This document shows positions 11,521-25,020 of a stretch of 64,000 nucleotides of DNA, one piece after another; within the stretch, counting starts at the first letter, position 1; every line of letters begins with the position of its first letter. The notes beneath the pieces were generated by a model, which saw only the letters and a program-made list of their open reading frames with translations, was not told the DNA's origin and did not search any database. Both the position numbers and the translations under genes were made by a program. The DNA lies in contig CM038912.1 in assembly GCA_021904315.1 (NCBI GenBank), positions 4,737,061-4,801,060 of the forward strand. Direction: 5' to 3'. The stretch comes from Sphagnum magellanicum (lineage: Eukaryota; Streptophyta; Sphagnopsida; Sphagnales; Sphagnaceae).

Positions 11521-14500
11521 ACTACACTTTTGGGTTATTGTGTAATTGTAAAAAAATTGTATACCACTCAAATTGAAATTGCATACATTTTATACATATC
11601 CATAGTTTCTTAGTTTTAAAATAAGATGGCTTGTGTATGAGTGTAAAGCTTGAGCCATGGAGCTTGGAGCTTAATGCGATTTTAATCTGCCTACATGGAT
11701 GAATGTGTTCATAAATGAATGATTTCATATGGATGAATGTCATTTTTACATGGATCAATTTATTTATGAGTTGGATTAAATAAATAAATCATTGGATGAA
11801 ATTCATCCATTATTAAAAGATAAATAAATTAAAATTTATTTATTTCCATTTTCATTTGTAGTCCAAGTATTAATATTTCAAACTTGAATGTCATTTACGA
11901 ATAATGTGACAATAGGGGAAAATATGATGATGGGACCAAAATAATTTTAAAAATTTTGTTTAAAAAATCATTTTCATCAACAATGTTAAGCAATTAAAGA
12001 CATGTTTTTATGGGTTGAGTGTTAACCCCCCACCCCCCCTATTGTTGTCAACAATGTTATATATGTATTTTGTGAAAATTATGGCACCTTGAAGATAAAT
12101 AATTATTAAAGACAACCTCATTGTCATCTATGATAGTAGGTTGTTGAAGGAAGCTAATTAAGGTGCTTGAAATTAAATTTTATTTTATTTCAAAAACCCA
12201 TTGTCATCAATGACAATAGGTAGTTTTAAAATATTTAAAACATTCAAAACCCATTGTTGTTAACAACACTAGTTAGATTTTATGAAAGTTGTGGCACCTT
12301 TGTAAAGGAAAAAAAAAAACCCATTGTCATCAACAACATTGGATCAATTTGCCCCCCCAAAAAAAAACCAATGACCATGGGGTGGATGTTAGCATGATAA
12401 TAGTAATATAATTAAGAAATATGAGGGAATAAAAGTTTCATTGATAATAACTTAATGATAAAATAAAACACTCATTGATCATTTTGATGGAAGTTTTATA
12501 TATTAAAAACATGTAAATTTTATTAATTTTTTTATCCATACATTAGATAAATGAAAAAAAATCATTCATCCATAATGAATATGAATGCGCATATTCATCC
12601 TCATGTTTGTTTCTAGGTTTACCTATATAACATTCATTTTTTGGTTAAACTTTTGGATTTTATTTACATGTATATGGGGGAAAATCCATTTTACCATCCC
12701 AAGTTCCAACTCAAGGCTCTAGGCTCGGGCTCGATGTTCATACAATAACTTGCCTCATGTTTAAAAACCAATTCATTCATAACCAACAAAGCAAAAATAC
12801 AAATGGTTGAATACATAATTGTCATTACAACTAATGCATTAAATTTTTTTTAAAACATCCTTTTTTCATAAAAAAAATATTAAAATATGTTATGTTGATA
12901 TTGAAAGGTTGTGTTAAAATTGGATTACCATACAACACTAGTTATAACCACAAAGTTCAATAATAATCATTAATATCCATGGGCTTCTATAAGGATGTAA
13001 AAAATGTAGGACTTATGAAATTTTATTATGAATTTATTACGTGATGTTTTGGTAATGGACAAAATGTAAGTGCAAAAGGTTTATTCAAATTTAAAGCTTA
13101 TTTTTTTGGCCATGCATTAATGTTAGAAGTGGCATTTGTTTCATATTTTTCACTTTCATGATGCGGCCTTGGGTGAACCAACACCTACACTAATAATTTA
13201 CCATGATAAAATGCAACACCAAATCTTTTCCCCCACCTTGCCCCAACATTGAACCCCTTTTGTTTCAAAGTTTTAAAATTGGGTTTGGAAGATTTTATAT
13301 GTTTTGTGATCTTCAATGTTCCTTCTACACAAAAGGATAAATGTGCCCAATTGTAGTTAGGAGTGAAGGATTACATACAAGGGTTTTTGTTTTCATTTTT
13401 GTGATGTTATTGAAGTGGCAATAATCCACAAAACAATTTAGTGAAGTTTGGTTTAAACAAGATATGAAAATGAAAAACATAAACATCTTTCACATTTTTG
13501 CTCCATGTTAAAACCCAATAGGTCAAGAAATCTAGCAAATTTTCAACAACCTATATATATAAAACCCTAGTCATAAAAAAATCAAATACCTAGTTTTGAA
13601 ATACAAACTAATTATGATTTTTTTAATGTCAAATAACTACCTAAAAAACTATCAATCTTTTCATGAAACTAGCTAGTTTTTTATTAAAAAAACTCAAATA
13701 CCCAAAACCAGTCATTATTAACAAAATAAAAAAAATTCCCAACATTAAAATTATATAATCATTCTTTAGCCCAAAGGTTTTTTTTTATGGGGATAACAAG
13801 ACAATGATGTTTGGGAAATTTTGGCTTAGGACACAAGACTTGCAAAATGTCATGTTGCCATAACAAATTACAATTGGATTACCATTGAATGTTCAAAAAC
13901 TTCTTATGGATTTTCAATAATAAATTGTTTTAAGTTGTCCATTGATAGAGATTCATAGACACCATCCCCAAGACAACTAAACATTCATTTATAATAAACC
14001 CAACATCAAATCTTGGCTACGTTTATCTTTAGTTCACACTTGATCTATTCAAAATGGCCTATTTGCCTTTAAGGTTGCATAAACCAATGTATCAATTCAA
14101 CCCATTTGCAACAAAAAAAAAGTAAAATAATTCATGTTTATTTCATAAATTTTTTAGTTGATACACCTTCATAAAACAATAATAAGTGAAATACTTTTCA
14201 TGTGCACATCATTCATATGTATTGCTAAGCTTATATTTGTTACAACATGTCAAATATTTCATAATTAGTTACACAAACATATGAATATCTAATTTTAATG
14301 TATGATGTTTTAATAATATGTGCATATCTATATTTATTTATGTACATATGTAACATAACATAGGGAGCAAGCATGCAAAAATAGGTGAAAACAAAATCCA
14401 TCAACACTTCAATTTTTATTTTATTTTGTGACATAAATGTGAAAAAGTGGATTTAAATGTTTTTCAATCATTATGAAACCATCATGCACTCCATTAAGTT

Positions 14501-16240
14501 TGTAATAAGTTTTATACCAAGTTTCAAAAAAATTAATGTAAGAAAAATATGTAATAAGTATGTTTAAACCTAACTAGGTAAAATGTGTTAAAACTTATTT
14601 TTACATTATAAATCTAATAAAGTATAGCCTTTAATGAGCTAAAATTAAAATTAATACATTTTAGTGTGCCAACAACTTGAAGGTACCCAAAATTGAATTG
14701 AAGGTCTTACCTTCATATCCTTGGAACCAATTTAAACCATCTACTTGCATTTACATGCATTTTTTAAATTTGACCTAAATGCATATTAAAACCATGAAGA
14801 CATAATAGTATTATGTTAAACTCAAAGAAAGTCCTCATATTGATCATTAAACTAAAAAACATTTGTAAAATTTCTATATTCAAATGTGTTTTATGGCTAC
14901 CTCCATTCAAAAAAAAACAAAGAACACATATTTGGCCTATTTTAGGATGCTTGCACCCCATAGCACTATAACATGGTCATTTATATTTCATTAAAACATT
15001 AATAATTTCCAAATGTGCTTGTTCATATTTTTCATTATGTAAAAGATCCCAACTTTCTTAGACTATTAAAGTAGATGTCAATATGTGAATTTTTTTCACT
15101 TGTAAAAACATGACACTTGATTAAATATTTGAAATGCATAGCTATATTCTCATAGCTTGTATGGACATAAGTGACATCTGTGTGAATTCACACACATGTG
15201 TGTGTGTGTATTATAAAATAAAGTATCATCCCATAAGTCCCATGACAATTGCTTTCATTGCCATGGTGTGGAAACTTTAAAATTAATCACTTGAAAGTTA
15301 ATTTAGTATTGAAATGCAATTGTTTTTAACTAAAAGGGATTGATATAACTATGTCAATAAAACATGTTAACTATTTTAATGAATATTGAAAATTCTTGTA
15401 AAAGGTTTAAATTATTTACAACTACACAAATATGATGGGTCTTGGCTAAGTTGATGTCTTTTTTTATTTTGCACTTGCACTAAATTTAATATTAAAAAAA
15501 CTTGTACTTGTTTATACCATAACTAAATGTGAATCTTAACTTTTTTATATTATGATTTATTCACCAATTGTATTCAAAGCTAATATAATGTTGTCCAACT
15601 TATTTGATGACTATTTGTTTTAATTCTCATAGCAACATAATGAACTTCACAATACAAGATGGCATAATGGGAATTTTATAAATAATCTTAAGCTATGAAA
15701 TTTTAATTTTATTTAAATTTCCCAAATCTATATCATGACGTTGTTTTTATTTAAGATGTAACCCCTTGAATATTGTATTGATGAATGTTTCATATTATTA
15801 CATAAAATTCATTTTTTGAACTTATGTTGATCAAATCAATGTAATTTTGTGTCTTCACAAATTGATACAATCAATGTGTACATGATTTTATGTATATATG
15901 GGATTTTGTGCTTTTGATTATACTATGTAATGTCCATAGAAAATGTAATCATTAAATAAGAATCATTCTTTTGATTAAAATCAATGGTAGTATTACACTT
16001 CTCAAATTGAACCCCATATAATTTGTGTCCATACTAGGTGGTTGGGATGCTCGTGGTTTTCATAAGTGTTGCAATTTTATTTTATTTTATTGTTGTGCAT
16101 ATGGTGGTCAATTTGTTGAGAAAAAGGGGGTGTAGGTAGGTTAAAATATCTATTTAGGGATAATTTGATTGGGTTGATCACCCAAAAGAAAAAAATTAAC
16201 CCTCATACAATTTTGGTATATTAAGTAAAATTAATGCCTA
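11521..16240. other. AT-rich intergenic DNA, no gene seen
   Basis: No coding sequence recognised. Between 12,020 and 12,370 the phrase CCATTGTCATCAA and close variants recur about five times at irregular spacing, a diverged short repeat. A GT/CA run lies at about 15,190-15,210. CpG is very rare; I count two CG in 11,101-12,000. Confidence 0.55.
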
Positions 16241-16246
16241 GATATA

Positions 16247-16490
16247 CACTAGAAGAAATCTTGGTTTTTGTAACTGTTACATTTGCGACTAAATGCAACT
16301 AATTGTCATTTGCGATTATCATTGGTCATTCTTACAACTATTTCCAGGCATTGGTCATGCTTGCAATTATGTTGCAACTACTATTTTCTCCATCCTTTGA
16401 GGTGAATAACTTTTAGTTTAAAAATCATCAAAGAAAACCCACGTGTGCCATTAATTACAGTTGTGACCATTAGTAGTTGCAACCTTATGG
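16247..16490 (+). mobile_element. CACTA-like (En/Spm) transposon terminus
   Basis: The sequence CACTAGAAGAAATCTTGG at 16,247 matches the usual start of plant CACTA elements (CACTA followed by an AGAAA-rich terminus). The next 240 bases carry sub-terminal words typical of the family: TTTGCGACTAAATGCAAC, TTTGCGATTATC and repeated GTTGCAAC/TTGCAACT. No matching terminus ending in TAGTG, no transposase and no 3-bp target duplication were found, so this is one end of a broken or non-autonomous copy. Confidence 0.4.
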
Positions 16491-17625
16491 TTATACATTT
16501 TATACATTTTTATCCCAACATACATTGCTATATTATGGTATAAATTGTCATATAAAATTGTGCCATTATGTAAAGTGGTTGTATCAAAACTATATGTAAT
16601 CTATATTTATATCACATTAAAATGTACCTCGTGTACATTTCAATATATACATATGCATGTATATTTGGAAATTATAGTTATTTTAGGGTATATACAAAAT
16701 GTTGTATGGCCATATTAGATGGCTATCCAAAGCAAAGGGTTAAAGGGCCCCCACAATGTAATCCTTTCAATGAAGCTTTTTTTTTTTTCATTTGCCCAAG
16801 GTCAATTAGTTAGCTATACATTTTGGCCATGGGTAGTAGTTTTGGCAAACAAATTGTTTTTTTCCTACGTACATTTGATGACTTGCATAATTTGTAATAA
16901 CAATTCTTGTATCCAAGAAGAAATCATGGTAGGGAATTATTGCAATAATTTTGTTTGTCAAATAAAATAAACTAGCTATGTGATTATTTCACTTGGCAAA
17001 ATGTTGGCGATGATTTTTGCATCCATGGAAGTGTATTAATGAACATATGAAGTTTTGTGTATAGTTTTGGCAACAAGAAGAACTAGGAGGTTAGAACTTA
17101 GGATAGATGCAATATAACTTTGAAACTTGGGGAAGGATTAAACCCCAATCCTTTCAGATTCTACCCAATTAGCCCAAGTTAGATCTACACATACAACATA
17201 CATTAGAACCTTACTTGTACACCCACACATTAATTTAAAGGCAAAAATTCAAAGATAAGAAATACCACAACTTATAGAAAGATAGAAATTACAAAACTTA
17301 CAAAAAATTATAAATTGTTAAACTTACAAAAAGACAAAAATTTACAAAACACCCAAGTAACTTGCAAAACTGTTAAATGTAGACTCCAAAACACACAAAT
17401 ACACATGAAGGAGCCAGAAAAAGTGTAGCTTTCATATAAATTGCAACTGCAACAAAAAAACTTGGCAAGATTACTTGCTTACCTACTTGCATAAAAGCTA
17501 CAACCTAATCTCAAACATTGTGCAACTAAACAAGGTGCATCTGCCAACACAACACATTAGAGACATCTAGTATGCAACATTAAATGCTCAAAATAATTTA
17601 AGCATCTTTTACATACCTTTATTTC
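16491..17625. other. AT-rich intergenic DNA, no gene seen
   Basis: Anonymous AT-rich sequence. The block at about 17,230-17,350 repeats the word ACTTACAAAA and variants several times. Confidence 0.5.
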
Positions 17626-17634
17626 CTATGTTGT

Positions 17635-17990
17635 TAATCCTTGATCACATCTCCAAATGGAAAAATATCCATGGAGTGGTGATCTTGAGCAAACATCTTT
17701 ATAACCAAATCAAAATGGTTTGTCAATTTGTTTCCGAACTTGGATTTCATGAAAAAAATAGTTGAAAAATGTCATTTGTCTTCCACACTACCCAAAACAA
17801 TGACAATCAAAATTTCCACCAACTTTAAATACTCCAATAGTCGTTGCTTTAAGAAAGCATTAGAGCCCACATTGGACCATAATGCAATCACAAGACTGCA
17901 TGTTAAAGGAGACTCCAAAGCTTGCTTGCTATTTGCATGCATAGTCAATTTAAAAAGGGATGCTTCCATACATCATTTGCAATATTGAAA
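17635..17990 (-). mobile_element. hAT transposase C-terminal (dimerisation) fragment, degenerate
   Basis: Read leftward, the stretch contains GSNAFLKQRLLEYLKLVEI, then VLGSVEDK, HFSTIFFMKSKFGNKLTNH, FDLVIKMFAQD and IFPFGDVIKD. This is the order found at the C-terminal dimerisation end of one plant hAT subfamily, where the last helices precede the stop. It is interrupted by at least two in-frame stops and has no N-terminal part nearby, so it is a broken relic. It is a different hAT lineage from the copy at 8.4-11.1 kb, judging by the unlike C-terminal motifs. Confidence 0.6.
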
Positions 17991-20900
17991 AATAATTGTC
18001 AAATTTTCACTTTTTTTTCAAGCCACGTTGTCTTTTATTAAATGATACATACAAAGAATAGCAACAAGAAATTGAAGGCAATTTATTTTGAAAGTTGATT
18101 TATTTCTACCATGTTGTCAATTCCTTTTTGTGAAAAAAATATTTTATTATCCCCCCTTGCCCCTTTCACATTGGAGGTGAGAATAATGATGTGAATTATC
18201 TAAAAGTAGGATTTGTGGAGAAGTTGGAATGATGGGCTATGATCAATAATTTTTCAAAGATGTTTGATTACAATTGTACATAATTAAGCCCAACTTGTAA
18301 GTTTGATGGACTTGAAATTTCAACACATTCGAAAAATATGAACTTGCTACATAATAGGCATGGTAAACAAACTTAATTAGACCATGTTCAAGATTTAAGG
18401 CTTGGTACAATATCATAGTATTTTAGTGGATTTGCCATTAATTAAATTATTTTTTAAATTGGTGAAAAAATTAAATTGTATTGTATGAAATGCCAAATTT
18501 TCAAATTGTGGTAATGGCAAGTAGGTCCAAGTCTCATTCACTTTCAAATTCGGCTTTTCATTCAATGCAAAATAAAGAAATGAAACACTACCTATTTGGA
18601 CTTACTTTTTATTAAGAACAATGAATATTAAATCAAAAAAGAAAATGGAGTGAAGGTCCACAAGGGATGCATGTTAATAGATGTCTGACCTTGTTGTTAT
18701 TGTTAGACTTAAAAATTAGAATTGATGATGCTTGTGTTACTTATACCTCTATGGAGATTTGGATATATAAAACAAACAACCCATTTTGGAGAATGATTCT
18801 ATCCTTTATTGTAACTTCAAAATAAAAAATTCATTTATTGAATCTATAACTTTTCATTTAGATGCACAGACTTCTACTTTTGGAACATGAAATAAAAGTC
18901 AACATATGCATCACAATACTCTAGAGGTCACTCACATATTAAATCAAGTTCTAATTATCATTGTGTCATTATTCCATATGGACTAAAGTGTATGCATTTT
19001 GCAACAGGTTACAACTTCTACAACAAAACATGGTTTTTTTATAATGACACATACTTACATTAATGTGAAATGGTTTATGTTACATTCATATGAATAAAAC
19101 CACACAATTTACTAAGAAAGTGTGTGTATGGAATGAAAAATATTATATGACATGAATCACATATTTTACAAAACCTCTCACAAAATTAATTTAAAAAAAG
19201 TGTGATTTTCATATTCATAGTTGGAGTTGGAGGACAAATTTATGAGGAATGAAAAATATAGTTTTCATGTGTTCAAATGCATTTTTGTTTAAGGATAGGT
19301 AATTTTTTTTCAAAACCTATTCCATACAACCAATTTCCTCACCAATTTGTTCTTGTAACTCTTTTAGCTAAAATGAAATCGAAAGAAAATATTTTAGTGA
19401 ATGCACTCCTTTTAACAATGGTGACACAACAAAAGACTCTTTAATTACAACTTTGTCATCATCTCGCATGAGTTAATTCAACAAGTTGGTGCATGAAAAA
19501 ATTCAACCTTAAAAGTTTGAATTGTTTCAAGTGTTCTCCATGACTTCTCAAACCCCTAATGCACCTTCTCTTTGTTCCAAAACACTAATTTTTTTTTTAA
19601 AAAAATTTAGAAACACCAACTTGCACTCTTTTGATGTTGCTAACATTTACTATTTAATCAATTAGTGCTTCAAAAGATGATATGGGATCCAAATGCTACA
19701 ATTGAAACACCTTGTATTGATCTATTTGCTTTTTTGAAAGCTGAATTTGAAAAATAATAATAATGGTGGAATTGTTTAGATTTATGAAAGTAAACAAGTA
19801 GATCATTGCAATAACAAGAATTTTCTTGATAGTGAGAAAAAATCATTTTTCATTTGCAAAGCTGTCAAAATCATGACAAATTAGTTAGGTATATAAATCC
19901 AATCTTAAGCATGAACTAGCCAAAAGGGTAGATGCCAGCTAGAGTGGCTCATTATGGATTCATAGAAAACGTCTAAAAAGTCCATATTTTGACCTTTTTC
20001 AAATTCCAATGATTAATGGCCAAACTTGATTTTATTTTGATGTTATTTTTATTTTAAAAATTCAAGCCCTTCTAGAGGTTTTCGTTCTATGATTCTCCAA
20101 AAAAAATCAGCTTAAGAAAACTTAAAATTGAAATAGATATGGACTTTACGTTTTTCAAGCATTTTAACATTGATTAAAATTCCATAACTAATACTTTAAA
20201 ATTTGATGTTAATTTTTTCAAACATGTTCATTAAAGAAAAATCATTATATTCTAAGTCCCTATAAAAAATATTAAGAATACTTAGGTCATTTCAAAGTCC
20301 ATATATAAAACAATTTGCCAATTGGCAAGTCCACAAGTTTAGGTTACAAAGTCCATAACATTTTTACCTTAATGAAGGTTAAATTTGAGGTTTCGTTTGT
20401 AGCATAATGTAGAGTAGTAGCATAGGCTTACAAGATATGCTTTACAATTACAGAGAACAATGTCAATTTTTGTTTCAATCACAATGTTGAAAAGTAGATT
20501 TACTAGATTTGTTAGTATTATTATAAAGCTAAATAATATGTGAGTTCCTACATCCACTAAGCAAACCACAAACAACAAGCAAGTGGCTCATTGCACAATG
20601 GCTCTGCCCTTTTGTGGCAAGTTCAACCCAACAACAATTAACATAGGAAGCATTCCATATAGTTTTCAAAAAATGAACTTTAACATGGTTATGCAAAATA
20701 ATTTGCATACTCATTTAGATAATTAAGTTGAAAATTTAAATCCAATTCCTTAATATTAAATTAGTATATATGTGCATAGTTATGAAGCTTACAATTACAA
20801 CACCTTGCATAATTTAGCCTCTATGTCATAAAAGTGAGCCACTATAACTTGCATCTACCCAAAAGAACATAGGAGTGTATATGTATTTTATAATGATTTA

Positions 20901-23900
20901 TTTTCAACATATCTAACACTCTTCATAAGTCCCATACGGGTGAAAGAAAGCTAACAGAAGCCAATAATGCCCCCTTTGGTGACTTCTTAATTTAAAATAT
21001 TTTTGAAATATTTTTAGAATATTAAAAAAATTAAAAAAAGAAAAGAAATCATGAATTTTTAAAAAACTACTATGTTAAGGTCCATATTAAAAAGTTGCCA
21101 AAATTTTGTCATTTTCACATCTTCTCAAATCATTTTATAAGTTTTTCATTATTTAAAAACATTACTTTCAAATGTTTTACAAAAAAATTAAATTATTATT
21201 TATTCATTATATTGATGTCAAATTTATTCACACGTTCCCAAGATATTGTCTGAATGTTTTTATATAAGAAAATCCAAAAATTTCAACACCAATTTAAATA
21301 ACCACTTTAACATTTGAAACATTAATTAGTGGTTACAATTGCTTTTCACCCATACCAGTCCATAAAAAGTGTTCAAATAGGCATGGTTGTTACTTTTTAA
21401 TATTTCATTAATGTAATATTTGACTACTAGATTTTGACCCACCTACATGGGCCCTCTTAAACCTAGGTCAAAACTTATATCAAAAGACATTGATATCATA
21501 TGTTGTGGTTGATAGAATTTGGAAATTCTAAAATAAAATCCCATAAAAACCATATCAACAAAAGCCTAACTAAAAGATTTTTAAAACATGCATTTTAAGT
21601 TTTAAAAAAATTTAAGAAACAAAGAAAATTTACATTTCAAAAGAACTTTTGAAAATAGGGTTCAATTTTGACCTTTCAAAAGTTTATAACAAACATCTTT
21701 AAACAACTTCAAATCTAACTTTATAATTAATATGGATTGACCAATCCATATTTTCAAACTTCAAATATTTAATATTATGAATGTGTTATTTCCAAAAGCT
21801 AGACCCATTGGTAATTGGCATAATTTAAGTTTATGTTATTAACCATAAGCATTTAAACACAAAGCATAAAACTATCATTATGACACCAAAAGTGAATCAC
21901 TTTAGTTTGCATCCACCCAAAGGTCTTAGTTTCACTTTAGCACATGTTGTCTGGGAGTCTACCTAAATGTATTTTTATGCAAAGGTGTGACTACCAAGGA
22001 GGCAATATTACATAATTCAATGTCACATGAGACAAAATTTGATGATTTTCAAGTTATATCTTTGTCATGCTTACAATGAAAAATGACCAAAACCTACATG
22101 ATATAAAAATGATGATGCAACAATTCATTGAAATACATGTTTATTTCAGTTAGACCTCATAGATTCACTTTCAACACCTATGGGACTCCATGTCATGGAA
22201 TTCCATGACCTATAAAAAATATGTAAACATTTTCCTTTATGAACACTTGAACCTTTCCCAAACCTACTTCACTAGCAACATAAAGAGGAGGAGAACTTGG
22301 AGAAAGTTGCAACCTTGAACAAAATTTTGTAATACATCCAAGTCAAAAAACATGTGAACTGCTTTTTAATTCAAATTGAAATTTGTGTGTCTCCTTTACT
22401 TTTCAATGCCCACAACACTCAGCGCTTTGTTCCTTAGAAAATGTGTGAATAATAATATGTTGAACATATGGTACTTTCATGACCATTGTGTTGGTTCATG
22501 TGTATGCATAAAATTAACTTGAATTATTGACGTTGGAATCAACAACTTTTTGATAAGGCCATTGAATAAATCTATCAAGTGAACTTGCAAGAAACGAATT
22601 TTGGAAAGTAGTGAAAATTTTCAAATTTAAAGTTTACACAAAGTATCAATTTGACTATTCTGTAGAAGTACCATTAATTGTGGGAAATGATCAAATGGAT
22701 TAAAACAAATTTGCAATTGAATTCAAAGATCAAAACAAGACAACAATTGTTGAAACAAAAACAATTCAACAAAGGCACTTTGGTAGTAATGAAACGAAAC
22801 TACATAATTTTTAAAAACCCACTTGAATATTCAAAATGGTGATCTTCTCAAGAATTCCTAAGAAAATCAAAAGAGAATATGTCATCAAATTGAGGTTTAA
22901 ATATTGTTTTAAAATTTACGTTGTCTAATTTTAAAGAGCTATTGAAACGGTCATTGGTCTTTTGGCAAGGACATTTGACTTTAAAGCTAGTTGGTACCCT
23001 TACCAAATTCTTAGTGACTTTCCAAAAGGTGATTTGTCAAAACAATTTTTAAAACTTTCCAATTTGATAGTCCAATCACTACCACACTTTGAATAAATCA
23101 ACAAAAGAAAATCCATTTAACATTTACAATTCACCTTTCAAACCTAACATCCATACATGAGATAACAATTGGCAACCCAAGATCTATACAATATTTTTTT
23201 CAAAATGTGCTTTGACTTTAAGGTTCATAATTATCAACAAACATCTTCAATAACATATCAACTAGTTTGTACATAGGAAACATTTTTGTGATTATCAAAA
23301 TCCTCATCTTGCTACTCTAATTCATCATCAATGTTTGACTTGTATTCACTAATTATTCAAACCAGATCATCAACTTTTGAACCCAAATGTGTCATTTGTT
23401 TTCAACAATTCATTTTGATACATCTACATTATGTGATTTTTAGGTCCATTACAAGTTAAGCGACCAACCAAGTATTATTTCCAATATTTTAATTTTTTTG
23501 CAACTCCAACAAATAATTGAATTACCTTGTTGATCATAGATATTAGTGAAATTACAAAGAAAATTTCACAATTTTGTTTTTGAAAGTAAGATGATAATGA
23601 ATGCAATCATAACTTTATGAAAGTCTTCATTCATAAATGTCAAACCATCACCTAGTATAAATATCATTTTTATCAACAAAATCAACATGACGGGATGATG
23701 ATGTTTTGTGTCTTACATTGATGATTTTATGGATACCCCACATTTCTTGTATGACCTCCATAAATGCATTTTGAGTCACAAGTTTCTCATTCAAGATTAT
23801 CTAACCTAAATTTAGGAGAATGTAGGACTTTGAGGAACTTGGAACTTATCAAAAATGATACCTAAGTTGTAAGGCGATATTTTCATGAATGAATTAAAAT

Positions 23901-24260
23901 TAATATTTTAAAAAGTGATTTTATGTGTGCTTGTGTTAATGTGGTCAATTTGTGCATAACATCACTAGAGTTGTATTTTTGTTAAAGGTAAGAATGAATT
24001 TAAACATTTTCCATGTTATGAATTTGTGTGTTTAGTGTATTCATGTGCTCTTACAAAATCAAAGGAGTTACAAAACCAAAGGTGTTGAGATCTAAGCAAT
24101 CAAGAGGTGATGAATCAATACAATTCCAATAAGGTTAGTGTGTTAATGATGTAACAAAATTTGATGATGGGTAGTGTGCAAAGTATGTTAATTGTGTAAT
24201 GATGTCTACGAAGTTATTGCATAACATAACACTTGTAAATCACAAATAATTATGTCAAAT
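17991..24260. other. AT-rich intergenic DNA, no gene seen
   Basis: More than 6 kb with no recognised gene, RNA gene or mobile-element protein on either strand. Composition is AT-rich with scarce CpG. Confidence 0.55.
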
Positions 24261-24269
24261 TCAATAAGA

Positions 24270-25020
24270 GGAAATGCAATCATTGACAAATCTTCTAGGT
24301 GGATTGAATTATTTAAATTAAAATATATGTTATTATGCCATTGAATGGTTGGAGATGGCCATTGATGTTCAAATAATATATGGAAATTTTGTCATTTAAC
24401 CAAACTTAGTTTAAAGAACAAAAACACATGACTAGTTCAAGAAGTTAAATCTAGCCTTAGGAACTTAGCCTTCAATGAATATGGAGATGGTGAAAGTTAA
24501 TATAATGAAATTGGGAAAAAAAAAATGAGGGTGAAGATGGATTTAATAAAACAAGAGCCAAATTAGATTTTAGTACCATGTTTTGATCATTTGGGTTGAT
24601 GTTTCTTCAAAGGGAAAAATCATAAACCAAATGAATTGTTGATTTATGGCAAATTAGTTAGACAACAATTCAATTTAAGTGATGAGATCCTTTATGAATC
24701 CTCAATTTGGGAATACAAAAATGTGATGATGTTGAAATAGAAAAATGTACAAAAATGAATGTTCAAATGGAAAATGATTACTTTCTAAATGAAAGAGATA
24801 GTACTATCGATTATGGGTCAAACTTTAATTATTTTAATAGTTTTAGCAATTGCCATATTAATGCAAACCAAGGTGAATCAATTATGAAATGATGAAAAAA
24901 ACCCCAAGTGTGTTTAATATTTAAATGTGGAATGTGTCATAGGATCAATAATTGCAACATAAAGTGTAGGTTTTGCATTTGGGGGGGGGGGGGGGGGGGA
25001 CATTTTTCTTTGAATTAAAA
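24270..25020 (+). mobile_element. Possible retroelement fossil with zinc-knuckle-like segment
   Basis: A Cys/His-rich stretch at about 24,925-25,010 looks like the nucleic-acid-binding knuckle region of a retrotransposon Gag-like protein, after a charged low-complexity segment. The element is old and broken, and neither ends nor other domains were recognised. A 19-base G run lies inside it. Family assignment is tentative. Confidence 0.25.
24981..24999 (+). repeat. Homopolymer run of 19 G
   Basis: Nineteen consecutive G in otherwise AT-rich DNA. It could form a G-quadruplex and is also the kind of tract whose length is often miscalled in assemblies. Confidence 0.9.
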
